Of a DNA stretch of 64,000 nucleotides, positions 1 to 9,485 are shown piece after piece (positions within the stretch are counted from its first letter, which is position 1; every line of letters starts with the position of its first letter). The notes beneath the pieces are model-generated. The model ran no database searches and was not told where the DNA came from. It worked only from the letters and a program-made list of their open reading frames with translations. Made by a program: the position numbers and the translations under genes. Source of the stretch: CAVOKN01 sp963696505 (GTDB lineage: Bacteria > Pseudomonadota > Gammaproteobacteria > Burkholderiales > Rhodocyclaceae); the NCBI GenBank assembly GCA_963696505.1, contig CAVOKN010000025.1, positions 99,032 through 163,031 of the forward strand, given 5' to 3'.

Positions 1-1
1 G

Positions 2-145
2 CCTCAGGTTAGCTTCGCGCCGGCGCGCACCGGCGACATCCGCGATTCCGCCGCCGACAACGCCCGTCTGCGGCGCGAGCTGGGCGTGGAACGTTTCACT
101 TCGCTGCGCGACGGACTGGCGCAGCTCTGGGCCAGCGGCGGCTGA
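2..145 (+). CDS. C-terminal end of an NAD-dependent sugar-nucleotide epimerase (PelX/GalE type), partial
   Basis: The window opens inside this gene; only the last 47 codons are visible. They carry the segment FAPARTGDIRDSAADNARL followed by LGVERFTSLRDGLAQLW, which is the classic C-terminal signature of extended short-chain dehydrogenases that epimerise or dehydrate UDP-sugars. The TGA stop overlaps the ATG of pelA, so the gene is translationally coupled to the pel operon. Several bacteria carry a UDP-GlcNAc C4-epimerase, PelX, beside pel to supply UDP-GalNAc for Pel synthesis; that role is inferred here from position. The Rossmann fold and catalytic YxxxK lie outside the window, so the substrate cannot be judged. 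Confidence 0.75.
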   Translation, partial: PQVSFAPARTGDIRDSAADNARLRRELGVERFTSLRDGLAQLWASGG

Positions 146-2907
146 TGCGCTGGGCATTCCTGGCCGCCCTGCTGCTCGCCGCGGCGGCGCGGGCGGCCGA
201 CCCCCACGTCGCCCTGTACTACGCCGCCGGTGCCCCGCTGGCGGAGCTGCGCGCCTTCGACATCGTGGTGGTTGACCCCGACCACGGCTACGACGCCCGA
301 GCCTACAACAGCGCCGCGAGCGAGCTGTTCGCCTATGTCAGCGTTGGCGAGGCGCATCCCTCGCGGAGCTGGTTCGCGGACATCCCTTCGGCATGGAAGG
401 CGGGCGCCAACACCGCCTGGGGCTCGGTGGTGATCGACCAGACCCGCCCCGCATGGACTGACTTTGTCGCCGAGCGCATCGTGGCGCCGCTGTGGGCGCA
501 GGGCTACCGCGGCCTGTTTCTCGACACCCTGGATTCCTACCGGCTGGCCAAGGATGCCGACGCGGTGGCGCAGCAGCAGGGCCTGGTGCGCCTGATCCGC
601 GACTTGCGGCGCCGCTTTCCGGGCCTGCGGCTGATCGCCAACCGCGGCTTCGAGCTGCTCCCGGAAATCAGGGGCGAGATCATGGCGGTGGCGGCCGAGT
701 CGCTGTTCCGTGGCTGGGACGCCGCAGCGAAGCGCTATGTCGAGGTTCCCGCGAAGGACCGCGAATGGCTGCTGGAGCAGTTGCGGCAAGTCAGGGAAGT
801 GCATGGCCTGCCGGCGATTGCCATCGACTACGTCGATCCGCGCGACCGGACGCTGACACGCGCCACCGCCGACCGCATCGCCGCCCTGGGCATGGTTCCC
901 TGGGTGGCGGACGGCGATCTCGCCACGCTTGGCGCCGGCCGCCGCGAAGTGATGCCGCGGCGGGTGCTGGTGCTCTACGACGGGCGCGAGGCGACAGCGA
1001 TCAACTACACCAACGCCCACCGCTACGTCGCGATGCCGCTCAACCACCTTGGCTACGTTCCCGAGTATGCGGACGTCAATCAGCCGCTGCCGGCCGGCGC
1101 GCTCGCCACGCGCTATGCCGGCATCGTGGCGTGGTTCACCGGCGGCCTGCTGCCGGGGCCGGCGGCGGCCACCGCGAAGTGGCTGCGTGCCCAGATCCAG
1201 GGCGGCATGAAGCTCGCCCTGCTGGGCGACCTGGGTTTCGCGGCGACCGACACCAACCTCAAGCCCCTCGGCCTGGAACTCGCGGAAAAGCTTGCCGGCG
1301 GCAAGTTGAAGGTGGCGGTGCGCGATCCCATGATGGGCCTGGAATTCGAGCCGCTGCCGGATCGCCGCAACCTGGTGCCGCTGCGCCTGGCGCAGCCGGG
1401 GCGCCGCCTGATCGCCGTCGAGGATTCCGCCGGGCAGCGCTTCGATGCCGCTGCCATCACCGAGTGGGGCGGCTATGCCCTCGACCCGTTCGCCCTGGTC
1501 GAGCCCCCCGGCACCGACCGGCAGGCGCGCTGGGTGGTCGATCCCTTCGCCTTCCTCGCTCAGGCGCTGCGCCTGCCCGCCATGCCGGTTCCCGACACCA
1601 CCACCGAGAACGGCCGCCGGCTGCTCCTGGCCCACATCGACGGCGATGGTTTTCCCTCCCGCGCCGAGTTTGCTGGCTCGCCGCTGGCGGCCGACGTCCT
1701 GCTGCGCGAAGTGCTGGCGAAGTACCGCGTCCCCCACACCGTGTCGGTGATCGAGGCCGAGGTCGCTCCCGACGGCCTGCACCCGGAGATCGCGCCGCAA
1801 CTGGAGGCGCTGGCGCGGCAGATGTTCGCCCTGCCGCACGTCGAAATCGCCACCCACACCTACTCCCACCCCTTCCGCTGGGACAAGGCGGAGGCGGGAG
1901 CCGACGCCGGCGATCCCGACGCCTACTACGCCCTGCGCGTCCCCGGTTACGCCATCGACGTGAAGCGGGAGATTGTCGGGTCGGCCGATTACATCCGCAG
2001 CCGGCTCGCGCCGCCCGGCAAGCCGGTCAAAGTGCTGCTGTGGACCGGCGATGCCGCGCCCGGCGAGGCGTCGCTGCGCGTCGCGGACGCGGCCGGACTG
2101 CTCAACATGAACGGCGGGAACACGGTGATCACCGACAGCAATCCGAGCCTCAGCGCGGTGGCGCCGCTCGGGGTGGAGAAGGGCGGCCGCTTCCACACCT
2201 ATGCGCCGATGATGAACGAGAACGTCTACACCAACCTGTGGCGCGGCCCGTTCTACGGCTTCGAGCGGGCCATCGAGACCATGAAGCGGACCGAGACGCC
2301 GCGCCGCCTCAAGCCGATCGACATTTACTACCACACCTATTCGGCATCGAAGCGCGCATCGCTCAAGGCGCTGCACAAGGTCTACGGCTGGGCACTCGGG
2401 CAGCCGGTGCATCCTGTTTACGCGTCCGAATACATCCGCAAGGTGCTGGACTTCAACCGGCTGAGCATCGCCCGGGATCGGGGGAACGGCGCCTGGATCG
2501 TGCGCGGCGACGGCGAACTGCGCACGCTGCGGATCCCGGCGGAACTGGGCACCCCGGACCTCGGCAAGTCTTCGGCGGTGGCCGGCCACGCCGCCGCCGC
2601 CGCGGGCGAGCGCTACATCCACCTCGCGGGCGGCAGCGCCGAACTGCGGCTCGATGCCGCTCCCCCGCGACTGCCCTACCTGGCGCAAGCCAACGGCCGG
2701 CTCTCCGCCTGGCAGCCAGCCCCGGGCGGATGGAGCGCCGCCTTGAAGGCCCACGTGCCCCTCGAATTTGTCCTGGGGTCTGTCGGCGGCTGCACCGTCC
2801 ACGGCGACGGACGCCCGCTGACTCCGGTCCGCCGCAGCGGCGAACTTAATCACTACCGCCTTCCCGATGCTGCTCAATCGCTCCAGGTTAGCTGCCGCCA
2901 GCCTTGA
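145..2907 (+). CDS. pelA: PelA, periplasmic Pel deacetylase/glycoside hydrolase
   Basis: Periplasmic two-enzyme protein of Pel exopolysaccharide export. It deacetylates the polymer and can also hydrolyse it. The 920-residue product begins with a short signal peptide (about residues 1-18, ending in ARAA). The N-terminal hydrolase domain (about 20-270) shows GLFLDTLDSY and the likely catalytic Glu185 in AAESLFRGWD. A middle domain (about 275-480) follows. The deacetylase domain has the metal-site motifs HIDGDGF (Asp499, Asp501) and ATHTYSHPF (His571, His575). Length is close to the Pseudomonas aeruginosa protein. It is followed with a 41-bp overlap by pelB, whose product binds PelA in the known system. 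Confidence 0.95.
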   Translation: MRWAFLAALLLAAAARAADPHVALYYAAGAPLAELRAFDIVVVDPDHGYDARAYNSAASELFAYVSVGEAHPSRSWFADIPSAWKAGANTAWGSVVIDQTRPAWTDFVAERIVAPLWAQGYRGLFLDTLDSYRLAKDADAVAQQQGLVRLIRDLRRRFPGLRLIANRGFELLPEIRGEIMAVAAESLFRGWDAAAKRYVEVPAKDREWLLEQLRQVREVHGLPAIAIDYVDPRDRTLTRATADRIAALGMVPWVADGDLATLGAGRREVMPRRVLVLYDGREATAINYTNAHRYVAMPLNHLGYVPEYADVNQPLPAGALATRYAGIVAWFTGGLLPGPAAATAKWLRAQIQGGMKLALLGDLGFAATDTNLKPLGLELAEKLAGGKLKVAVRDPMMGLEFEPLPDRRNLVPLRLAQPGRRLIAVEDSAGQRFDAAAITEWGGYALDPFALVEPPGTDRQARWVVDPFAFLAQALRLPAMPVPDTTTENGRRLLLAHIDGDGFPSRAEFAGSPLAADVLLREVLAKYRVPHTVSVIEAEVAPDGLHPEIAPQLEALARQMFALPHVEIATHTYSHPFRWDKAEAGADAGDPDAYYALRVPGYAIDVKREIVGSADYIRSRLAPPGKPVKVLLWTGDAAPGEASLRVADAAGLLNMNGGNTVITDSNPSLSAVAPLGVEKGGRFHTYAPMMNENVYTNLWRGPFYGFERAIETMKRTETPRRLKPIDIYYHTYSASKRASLKALHKVYGWALGQPVHPVYASEYIRKVLDFNRLSIARDRGNGAWIVRGDGELRTLRIPAELGTPDLGKSSAVAGHAAAAAGERYIHLAGGSAELRLDAAPPRLPYLAQANGRLSAWQPAPGGWSAALKAHVPLEFVLGSVGGCTVHGDGRPLTPVRRSGELNHYRLPDAAQSLQVSCRQP

Positions 2908-5900
2908 GCGGCCGCGCCTGATCCAGCCCTGGGCGCTGGCCGGCCTGGGCCTGCTGATGCTGGCGGTGCTGGTGGCGATTTTTCCCTACCAGGCGCTGGT
3001 GGCGCGTGTGCTGGCGAGCCAGATCGGCGACAACCTGACCACCACCTATCTGCGCAACCTCTTGCGCACCGATCCGGGCAATCCCGAACTGCGCCTGTCG
3101 CTCGCGCGGCAAAACGCCGCTGCGGGGCATTTCGCGCAGGCGCGCAGAATCCTCGATCCCTTGCTTGCCTCCGCCGACGCCGCGGTGCGGCGCGACGCCC
3201 TGTGGACCGCCTGGCTGATGGCGCGGCGGGAACTGGCGCAGTTGCCAGCCGACGCGCCCGACCACGCCGCCCGCCAGAGCGCACTTTCGCAGGAACTGGT
3301 CCGGATTGCCGGCGAGGACTGGGACGAGACGATCCAGGTGGCGCTCGCCGAGCACGCCCTCCAGATCGGAAACCTGCCCCTAGCCCTGAGCCTTTTCCGC
3401 AGGCTGGAGGCGCGGCGCAGCGACCTGGGCGCGCAGTGGTATGCCCGCATTGCCGGCCTGGCGCTGGGCAATGGCGAGTATCGGCATGCCGCCCAGCTCT
3501 TTCTGGTGGCCCGCCGCCGCGCCGCCACCCGCATCGAGCGGCGCGAGCATTTTCTTGCCGCCGTCGCGGCCCTGCATGCGGGCAACCTGCCCGGCGAGGC
3601 GTTGGCACTCGCCGACGCCAACCTCGGCGAACTGGCAGATGACCAGGAGGTGCTGTACCGGGTGGTGGAATGGGCGCGGGCCGCGAACCGCGCCGATCTG
3701 GCGGACAAGTACGTGCGCCTGCTGCTGCGCCTGTCGCTGCTGCGCCAGTTGTTGCCCGCCGAGCTCGTCGCCCATCTCGACTTCCATGTGGTCAAGAGTG
3801 CGGCGACGGCAAGCGGGCCGCAACTGCCCTTCGACGACCGCATCTACACCCTCGGCTACGACGTGTTCCTCGGCGGCGGCAAGCTGGAGGACGCCTACCA
3901 GGTGGCTGCCGCCGCGGTGCGCCAGGCGCCCGAACACGGCGCGTGGCGACTGCGCCTGGCGCGGGTCGCCGAATGGACGCAGCGCCCGGCGGAGGCGCTC
4001 GCTCACTGGCGCTGGCTTGCCCAGCGCGAGGGCAGCGACGAGGCGTGGCAGGCGGTGCTGCGCCTTGCGCCAGGACTGTTCGACGACGAGGCCCTGCTGC
4101 AAGCCCTGCAGCACCGCTTCGCATCGGGGAAAGTCAGTCCCCGGGAAGCGGCGGAAGTGGTCGCCCTCTACGAGCGGCTGGGCGATCCTCGGGGCGGGCT
4201 GGCCTTTCTCGAGCGTGCCTACGCGGCGCGGCCCGAGCGCCACTTGCTGGAGGCGATGGCGCTGCTGGCGGAGCGTGCCGGCGAGGACGACAGGGCCATC
4301 GACTACTGGGAGCGGCTGATCGGCAGCGACGGTCTCGACCGGCAGCGGACCCTGCATCTCGTGGGCCTGCTCGCCGCCCGTGGCCGCATGGCGGAAGCCT
4401 GGCGGCGGCTGGATGAGTTACGGCCCCGCGTGGGCGACGAGGATGCCGAGTTCTGGCGCCTCTATGCCGAGTTTGCCCAATTGCTGCAGGAGGAGGCGGC
4501 GGCGCGGCAGGCCTACGAGACGCTGATCGCCGGGGGCCAGGCCGAGGCCGCCGACTACGCCGCCCTGTTCGGTCTGCTGCGCGAGACCAATCCCGCTCAG
4601 GCGGCGCGGCTGGGCGAACGCCTTGCGCAGCGCTTCGGCCGCTTCGACTATCTGATGCTGGCCTTCGGCATCTGGGTCGAGGATGCGCGCTGGCAGGAGG
4701 CGCGGCGCCTGCTCGACGGTCTGTCTCCCGCCCTGCTGGCCCAGGCGCAGGCGAATCCGGAATTCCTCAAACTGCGCGCCCGCTACTGGCAGGCCGTCGG
4801 TCGCCAGCGGCTGGCGCAGCGCGATCTGGAGCGCGCCCTGGTTCTGGCGCCGGAGGATGGCGCGCTGCGCGAAGCCGTGCTGTGGCAGGCGATAGATGGC
4901 AACGATCCGGTCCGCCTCAAGGCGCTGCTGTCGCGCCACGAGGCCTCGTGGCGCCGCGATCCCCAGTTGCACGACGCCCTGGCCGCGGCGCACCAGGGCC
5001 TGTCCCAGCCGCGGCTCGCGCTGGAGCGCTACCTCACGCCGCGGCTGAAGCAGAAGAAGGGCGACTTCCTGTGGCTGATGAACTATGCCGACGCCCTGGA
5101 GCAGGACGCCCAGCCCGATCGCGCCTGGCGCCTGCGCGCCGCGCTGTGGCGCGAGGCGCGGCGGCCGGACTTCGTGGCGGGGCCGGGTGAGCTGGCAGAC
5201 GCGCGTCGCGCCGCCCATGCCCGTCTCGCCGCGACCCAGCGCCCCGGCGACGCCCGGCTCGTCCTGCTGAGGGAACTGCTGGCGCTGGACCGGCGCGACG
5301 GCGAAGGAATCTCCGCGCCGGTCAAGGAACTGGTCCTCGGCTGGTTCCAGGACGGCGGCGAATACACCGCGCAACGGGGTTTCCTCTGGCAGCAGTACGC
5401 CGCCAACCTCGCCAAGCCGCTGTGGGCCGAGGTCACCGCGGCGCTGGCGATCGACGAGCGCAGCGAGCTTCTGGCGCTGCGGGAGCGGCATGACGAGCGC
5501 TTGCCGCGCTACGACCGCAGCAACGCCGCGCGGCGCGTCGGCGACCTGCGGCTGGCGACGAGCTACGCCTTCGAGTCCCAGGAAGTGGAGCCCGACGACG
5601 ACACCACCCATCTCCAGCTCGCCGAGGCGCTGCTCGAAGGCGCCCACCGCGCCGGCGGCAGGCTAGCCGACGGCGTCGCCGGCGCCCTGGAGGAGCGGGT
5701 GGCGGCCGCCGAACTCGATCTCGCCCTTGCCCCCAACCTGCGGCTTTCCTTCGTCCTGAGCAGCACCGCGCGCACCAGCCTCGATACCGCCAGCATCGGC
5801 GAGGTGCCGGCCACGGACCGGCTGGCCGAGATGCAGCTCGCCTGGAGTCATGACGACGGCGTGACGCGGATGGCCCTTGGCCGGCGCCGCAGTTTCGGCG

Positions 5901-6565
5901 CCACCACGCCGCTGCGCATCGAGCGCGAGCAGAACATCGACCGGCGCCTCGGCGTTGGCCTGAGCCTGGGCCGCCACATTCCGGCCCAGGACAGCGCGGC
6001 CCTGCGCGCCGCCGGCATGCAGGACCGGGTGGCGCTGGACGCGCGCTACCAGGTGTCGCGCGTGGATCGCCTGGCGGCGCAGTGGAGTCGCTCGCGGCTG
6101 CTCGGCCAGACCGGCACCGCCTTCGGCAGCGGCGAGCTGTGGTACCTGGAGTACGTCCACGGGCTGCGCAACGAACTGTCCGACCTGGAGGTCTCGGCCT
6201 TCGCCTCGCGGTCGAGCTACACGCGCGACGAGGGCAGTTTCGACGAAGCCCTGCGGCCGCTGCTGCCGCAGGGCAGCAGCGACATGGCCGCCCTCTTCGT
6301 CCCCGACGGCGCAAGCCTTGCCGGGCTGCGGCTGTCATCGAACGTGCGCCTGCGCCAGGATTACACTCGCGCGCTGCGGCCCTATTTTTCGCTGGCGCTG
6401 ACCACCAGCCCCACCCTCGGCTCCGGCTATGACATATTGCTGGGGATGGCGGGCAGCGTGCTCGGCGCCGATCACTTTCATGTCGGCTGGAGCCTGAACA
6501 AGGGCGGCAGCGCGGCGTTCAGCCGTACGCGGGATTTCGGGCTGAGTTACCGCTTGTATTTCTGA
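2867..6565 (+). CDS. pelB: PelB, TPR scaffold and outer-membrane export porin
   Basis: The 1232-residue protein is the Pel exporter. It has an N-terminal membrane anchor (about residues 20-45), a very long alpha-helical region rich in TPR-like repeats (about 50-850) that reaches across the periplasm, and a C-terminal part (about 900-1232) with alternating beta-strand character ending in LSYRLYF, a terminal aromatic residue typical of outer-membrane barrels. The start was chosen at the ATG inside the end of pelA because it precedes the conserved anchor segment. Size matches P. aeruginosa PelB (about 1190 residues). The TPRs bind PelA in the characterised system. Confidence 0.93.
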   Translation: MLLNRSRLAAASLERPRLIQPWALAGLGLLMLAVLVAIFPYQALVARVLASQIGDNLTTTYLRNLLRTDPGNPELRLSLARQNAAAGHFAQARRILDPLLASADAAVRRDALWTAWLMARRELAQLPADAPDHAARQSALSQELVRIAGEDWDETIQVALAEHALQIGNLPLALSLFRRLEARRSDLGAQWYARIAGLALGNGEYRHAAQLFLVARRRAATRIERREHFLAAVAALHAGNLPGEALALADANLGELADDQEVLYRVVEWARAANRADLADKYVRLLLRLSLLRQLLPAELVAHLDFHVVKSAATASGPQLPFDDRIYTLGYDVFLGGGKLEDAYQVAAAAVRQAPEHGAWRLRLARVAEWTQRPAEALAHWRWLAQREGSDEAWQAVLRLAPGLFDDEALLQALQHRFASGKVSPREAAEVVALYERLGDPRGGLAFLERAYAARPERHLLEAMALLAERAGEDDRAIDYWERLIGSDGLDRQRTLHLVGLLAARGRMAEAWRRLDELRPRVGDEDAEFWRLYAEFAQLLQEEAAARQAYETLIAGGQAEAADYAALFGLLRETNPAQAARLGERLAQRFGRFDYLMLAFGIWVEDARWQEARRLLDGLSPALLAQAQANPEFLKLRARYWQAVGRQRLAQRDLERALVLAPEDGALREAVLWQAIDGNDPVRLKALLSRHEASWRRDPQLHDALAAAHQGLSQPRLALERYLTPRLKQKKGDFLWLMNYADALEQDAQPDRAWRLRAALWREARRPDFVAGPGELADARRAAHARLAATQRPGDARLVLLRELLALDRRDGEGISAPVKELVLGWFQDGGEYTAQRGFLWQQYAANLAKPLWAEVTAALAIDERSELLALRERHDERLPRYDRSNAARRVGDLRLATSYAFESQEVEPDDDTTHLQLAEALLEGAHRAGGRLADGVAGALEERVAAAELDLALAPNLRLSFVLSSTARTSLDTASIGEVPATDRLAEMQLAWSHDDGVTRMALGRRRSFGATTPLRIEREQNIDRRLGVGLSLGRHIPAQDSAALRAAGMQDRVALDARYQVSRVDRLAAQWSRSRLLGQTGTAFGSGELWYLEYVHGLRNELSDLEVSAFASRSSYTRDEGSFDEALRPLLPQGSSDMAALFVPDGASLAGLRLSSNVRLRQDYTRALRPYFSLALTTSPTLGSGYDILLGMAGSVLGADHFHVGWSLNKGGSAAFSRTRDFGLSYRLYF

Positions 6566-6576
6566 GGAGCAGAGCG

Positions 6577-7137
6577 ATGGGAAGAACGGCAACGGGACTG
6601 GCGGGCTGGCTGGCAAGGCTCGTCATGGCGGTCATGACATTCGCGGCGGCGGGCTGCGCGGTGGTCGATTCGAGCGGCCCCTCCGGTGCCGACCGCGGCG
6701 CGCGCTGGGCACTGCTGCCCTTCGCCAACCATACCGAGACGCCGCTTGCCGGCAACCGCGCCGAGGCGATCACCGAAGCGCTGCTCGGCGCGCGGGGGGT
6801 GGGCAATGTTGCCCGCTATCCCGCGTCGCTCGCCCGGGACAGCCTGTTCGAGGCCGATGCCGAGCGTCGCACCGAAGATGAGGCGCGTGCCTGGGCGAAG
6901 TCTTCCGGCGCGCGCTACGCCGTCACCGGTGCGGTGGACGAGTGGCGCTACAAGGTGGGGGTGGACGGCGAGCCGGCGGTCGGTGTGGCGCTCGCCATCG
7001 TCAACCTGGCGGACGATCGCGTCATCTGGAGCGGCGTCGGCGGCAAGAGCGGCTGGAGCCGCGAGGCCCTGGCCGCCGTGGCGCAGAAGCTGATCGGCGA
7101 ACTCCTCGACCAGGCCCTGGAAACGCCGCGCAAGTGA
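6577..7137 (+). CDS. pelC: PelC, outer-membrane lipoprotein of Pel export
   Basis: 186-residue lipoprotein with a hydrophobic signal sequence and a lipobox ending in FAAAGC, so Cys26 or near it would be lipidated. The mature part, with motifs such as WALLPFANHTETPLAGNRAE, matches the PelC fold, which forms a dodecameric funnel in the periplasm that guides the cationic polymer toward PelB. It starts 12 bp after pelB behind a good Shine-Dalgarno sequence (GAGGAG). Confidence 0.92.
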   Translation: MGRTATGLAGWLARLVMAVMTFAAAGCAVVDSSGPSGADRGARWALLPFANHTETPLAGNRAEAITEALLGARGVGNVARYPASLARDSLFEADAERRTEDEARAWAKSSGARYAVTGAVDEWRYKVGVDGEPAVGVALAIVNLADDRVIWSGVGGKSGWSREALAAVAQKLIGELLDQALETPRK

Positions 7138-7168
7138 ATCCGGGTCGCGGCCCCATCCCGTTGCGCCC

Positions 7169-8491
7169 ATGACGCTGCTGCGCTTCATCGCGCCACTGGA
7201 CGTCCATCGCATGGCGGTGGTCGAGTCGCTGCTGCTGCCGGTGGTGCTGGTGGTGGCGGGCATCTGGCTCAATCCCCTCGACCCGCTGGGGGTGCGCAGC
7301 GAGTTTCCGTGGGTGTGGCTGGCGCCGGCGCTGCTGGCCTTGCGCTACGGACCCTTCGCCGGGCTTGGCGGCGCCCTGGTGCTGGTGGCGGCATGGTTCG
7401 GGCTTCAGCCGCTGGGATTCATCCGCGGCGAGTTTCCCAAGCTGTTCTTCCTCGGCGGACTGTTCGCGGTGATGCTTTGCGGCGAGTTCGCCTCGATCTG
7501 GCGCTCGCGCGTGCGCCGCGCCGAGGCGATGCAGGTGTACCTGGACCGGCGGCTGGAGCATCTCACCCATCAGCATTACCTGCTGCGCCTGTCCCACGAT
7601 CGCCTGGAGCAGGATCTGATCGCGCGTCCGATGGCGATGCGCGACGCGCTGACGGCGCTGCGCGAGATTTCCGCTGGGCCGCAGACGGCCGGCGGCCTGC
7701 CCGGCGCCGACATCCTCCTGCGCCAGCTTGCCCAGTTCTGCCAGCTCGAATCGGGCGCCCTGTTCCGGGTGCGCGAGGGCAAGGTGCTGCCCGGGCCGGT
7801 GGCGAGCATCGGTGTGCCCTTCGATCTCGACCCGGCCGATCCGCTGCTGCGATTCGCGCTCGAACGGAAGGGGCTCGCCCATGTGCAGTCGGAGGGTGCC
7901 GACGGCCGCACCCGCTACCTCGTGGCCGCGCCGCTGTCGGTGGTCGACGCTCCGCCTTTCGGCCTGCTGGTGGTGCAGCGCATTCCCTTCTTCGCGCTGA
8001 CCGACGAGACCATGCAGACCCTCAACCTGATGCTGAGCTACTACGCCGGCGGCATCGACGCCCGCGCCACCGCGGCGCCGGTGCTGGACAAGGTGCCGGG
8101 CTGCCCGATGGACTTCGCCTTCGAACTGATGCGCCTGTGGCGCATCCGCGGCGATGCGGGCGTGAGGAGCGCGCTGGTGGCTCTTTCCTTCGCACCCCAG
8201 GAGGGATTCGAATACCTGCCCGAGGCGCTGCATCTCCAGCAGCGCACGCTGGACGTGACCTGGATGATCGACAAAGGCGGGCGCCGGGTGCTCGCCACGC
8301 TGATGCCTCTGGCATCGCTGTCGGCGACCGAAGGATACTTCGCCCGCGTTGAGGAGTGGCTGCGCCGGCAGCACGGCGGCACCCTGGCCGATGCCGGCGT
8401 CGGCCAGCACGTGCTGCTGGTGGATGAAATCGAACCGGTGGCCTTGCTGCAGCAGTTGTTCAGGATCACCGGTGTTGGCCAACGGGATTAA
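7169..8491 (+). CDS. pelD: PelD, c-di-GMP receptor of the Pel synthase complex
   Basis: 440-residue inner-membrane protein. Four hydrophobic segments lie in the first about 120 residues (for example AVVESLLLPVVLVVAGIWL). A coiled stretch follows (VYLDRRLEHLTHQHYLLRL), then a GAF domain (about 165-300) and a degenerate GGDEF domain (about 310-440). The degenerate domain keeps an RxxD motif, Arg359-Thr-Leu-Asp362, the known inhibitory-site motif that binds c-di-GMP in PelD, and a downstream Arg pair (GGRRVLA). The protein should therefore turn on Pel synthesis when c-di-GMP rises. Its end overlaps the pelE start. Confidence 0.93.
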   Translation: MTLLRFIAPLDVHRMAVVESLLLPVVLVVAGIWLNPLDPLGVRSEFPWVWLAPALLALRYGPFAGLGGALVLVAAWFGLQPLGFIRGEFPKLFFLGGLFAVMLCGEFASIWRSRVRRAEAMQVYLDRRLEHLTHQHYLLRLSHDRLEQDLIARPMAMRDALTALREISAGPQTAGGLPGADILLRQLAQFCQLESGALFRVREGKVLPGPVASIGVPFDLDPADPLLRFALERKGLAHVQSEGADGRTRYLVAAPLSVVDAPPFGLLVVQRIPFFALTDETMQTLNLMLSYYAGGIDARATAAPVLDKVPGCPMDFAFELMRLWRIRGDAGVRSALVALSFAPQEGFEYLPEALHLQQRTLDVTWMIDKGGRRVLATLMPLASLSATEGYFARVEEWLRRQHGGTLADAGVGQHVLLVDEIEPVALLQQLFRITGVGQRD

Positions 8492-9485
8492 GCTCGGCAG
8501 CGGCGCCCTGGCGCTGGAGCTGGCGGCCTGGGCGCAGCTTGCCGTCGGCGGCGCGGGCGAGGCCGACCTGGTGATTTACCTGAGCGCCCATGGCGGCGCC
8601 GCGGCGCTGCTGGCGGTGTTCTGCTTCGGCTTCCTGCCGCCCGACTATCGCACGCCGCGGCTGCCGGTGGTGCTGCTGCTGTTCGTGGTGATCTTCTTCA
8701 TACCGGTGCTGGGCTTCGTCGGCGCGCTGACGACGATACTGATGGTGCCCATGCTGCCGCGGCTCGCCGCGCCGGTGAAGTTCCGCTCGGTGCAACTGCC
8801 GGAGCTCGATCCCCACGAGCGCGTCGGCGGCATGGGTTTCCGCCAGCCGGGCATGCGCGGCTTTCTCGGCAACGCGCAGGCGCCGGTCGCGATGCGCCTG
8901 CGCGCTCTGGTGGCCTTGTCCAACGTGCCGGCGCGGCTTGCCAGTCCGCTGCTGCGCGATCTGCTGGCAGACCCGGCGGAGGATCTGCGCCTCCTTGCCT
9001 ATGGCATGCTGGACAGCCAGGAGAAAAAGCTCAACGGCGCGATCCATGCCCAACTCCAGGCGCGCCAGAACGCTGCGCACGAGGCAGCGCACGAGACAGC
9101 GCGCGCCGCGGCGGCGGCCAAGCTGGCGGCCCTTTACTGGGAACTGGTCTATCAGGGGCTGGTGCAGGGCGACCTCAAGCGCCATGCCTGCGAGCAGGGC
9201 CTGCGCCATGCCGCGGAGGCGCTGGCGGCGAACCCCGAAGACGCCGCTTTGTACTTCCTCCAGGGACGGCTGCTGCACGAGGATGCGCGCCCGGACGAGG
9301 CGCGCGTCGCCTATCGGGAAGCGCTGGGCCTGGGCCTGCCGGCCAACCGGGTGGTCCCCTACATGGCCGAGCTTGCCTATGACGAAGGCGATTTCGAGGA
9401 AGTGCGCAATCTGCTCGGGGTGCTGCGGGCCTGGCCCGATATGCCGCGGCTGGCGCCGGTGGTGAATTTCTGGGATCGCGCCTGA
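8472..9485 (+). CDS. pelE: PelE, inner-membrane TPR protein of the Pel synthase
   Basis: The GTG at 8472, inside the end of pelD, is taken as start because it gives a protein (337 residues) of the usual PelE length beginning directly before the first membrane helix. An upstream ATG in the same frame would add out-of-frame pelD sequence with no hydrophobic start. Two membrane segments lie within residues 10-90 (one is LPVVLLLFVVIFFIPVLGF), followed by a cytoplasmic helical domain with TPR-like repeats (EALAANPEDAALYFLQGRL). In the known complex PelD, PelE and PelG form the membrane part that activates PelF. The stop TGA overlaps the pelF ATG. Confidence 0.88.
   Translation: MLANGIKLGSGALALELAAWAQLAVGGAGEADLVIYLSAHGGAAALLAVFCFGFLPPDYRTPRLPVVLLLFVVIFFIPVLGFVGALTTILMVPMLPRLAAPVKFRSVQLPELDPHERVGGMGFRQPGMRGFLGNAQAPVAMRLRALVALSNVPARLASPLLRDLLADPAEDLRLLAYGMLDSQEKKLNGAIHAQLQARQNAAHEAAHETARAAAAAKLAALYWELVYQGLVQGDLKRHACEQGLRHAAEALAANPEDAALYFLQGRLLHEDARPDEARVAYREALGLGLPANRVVPYMAELAYDEGDFEEVRNLLGVLRAWPDMPRLAPVVNFWDRA

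Noticed and set aside
4..2877. 957-codon open frame on the - strand opposite pelA
   Set aside because: Composition is a mirror of the high-GC pelA codons (Ala/Arg/Gly/His-rich, no motifs). pelA on the + strand has clear catalytic motifs.
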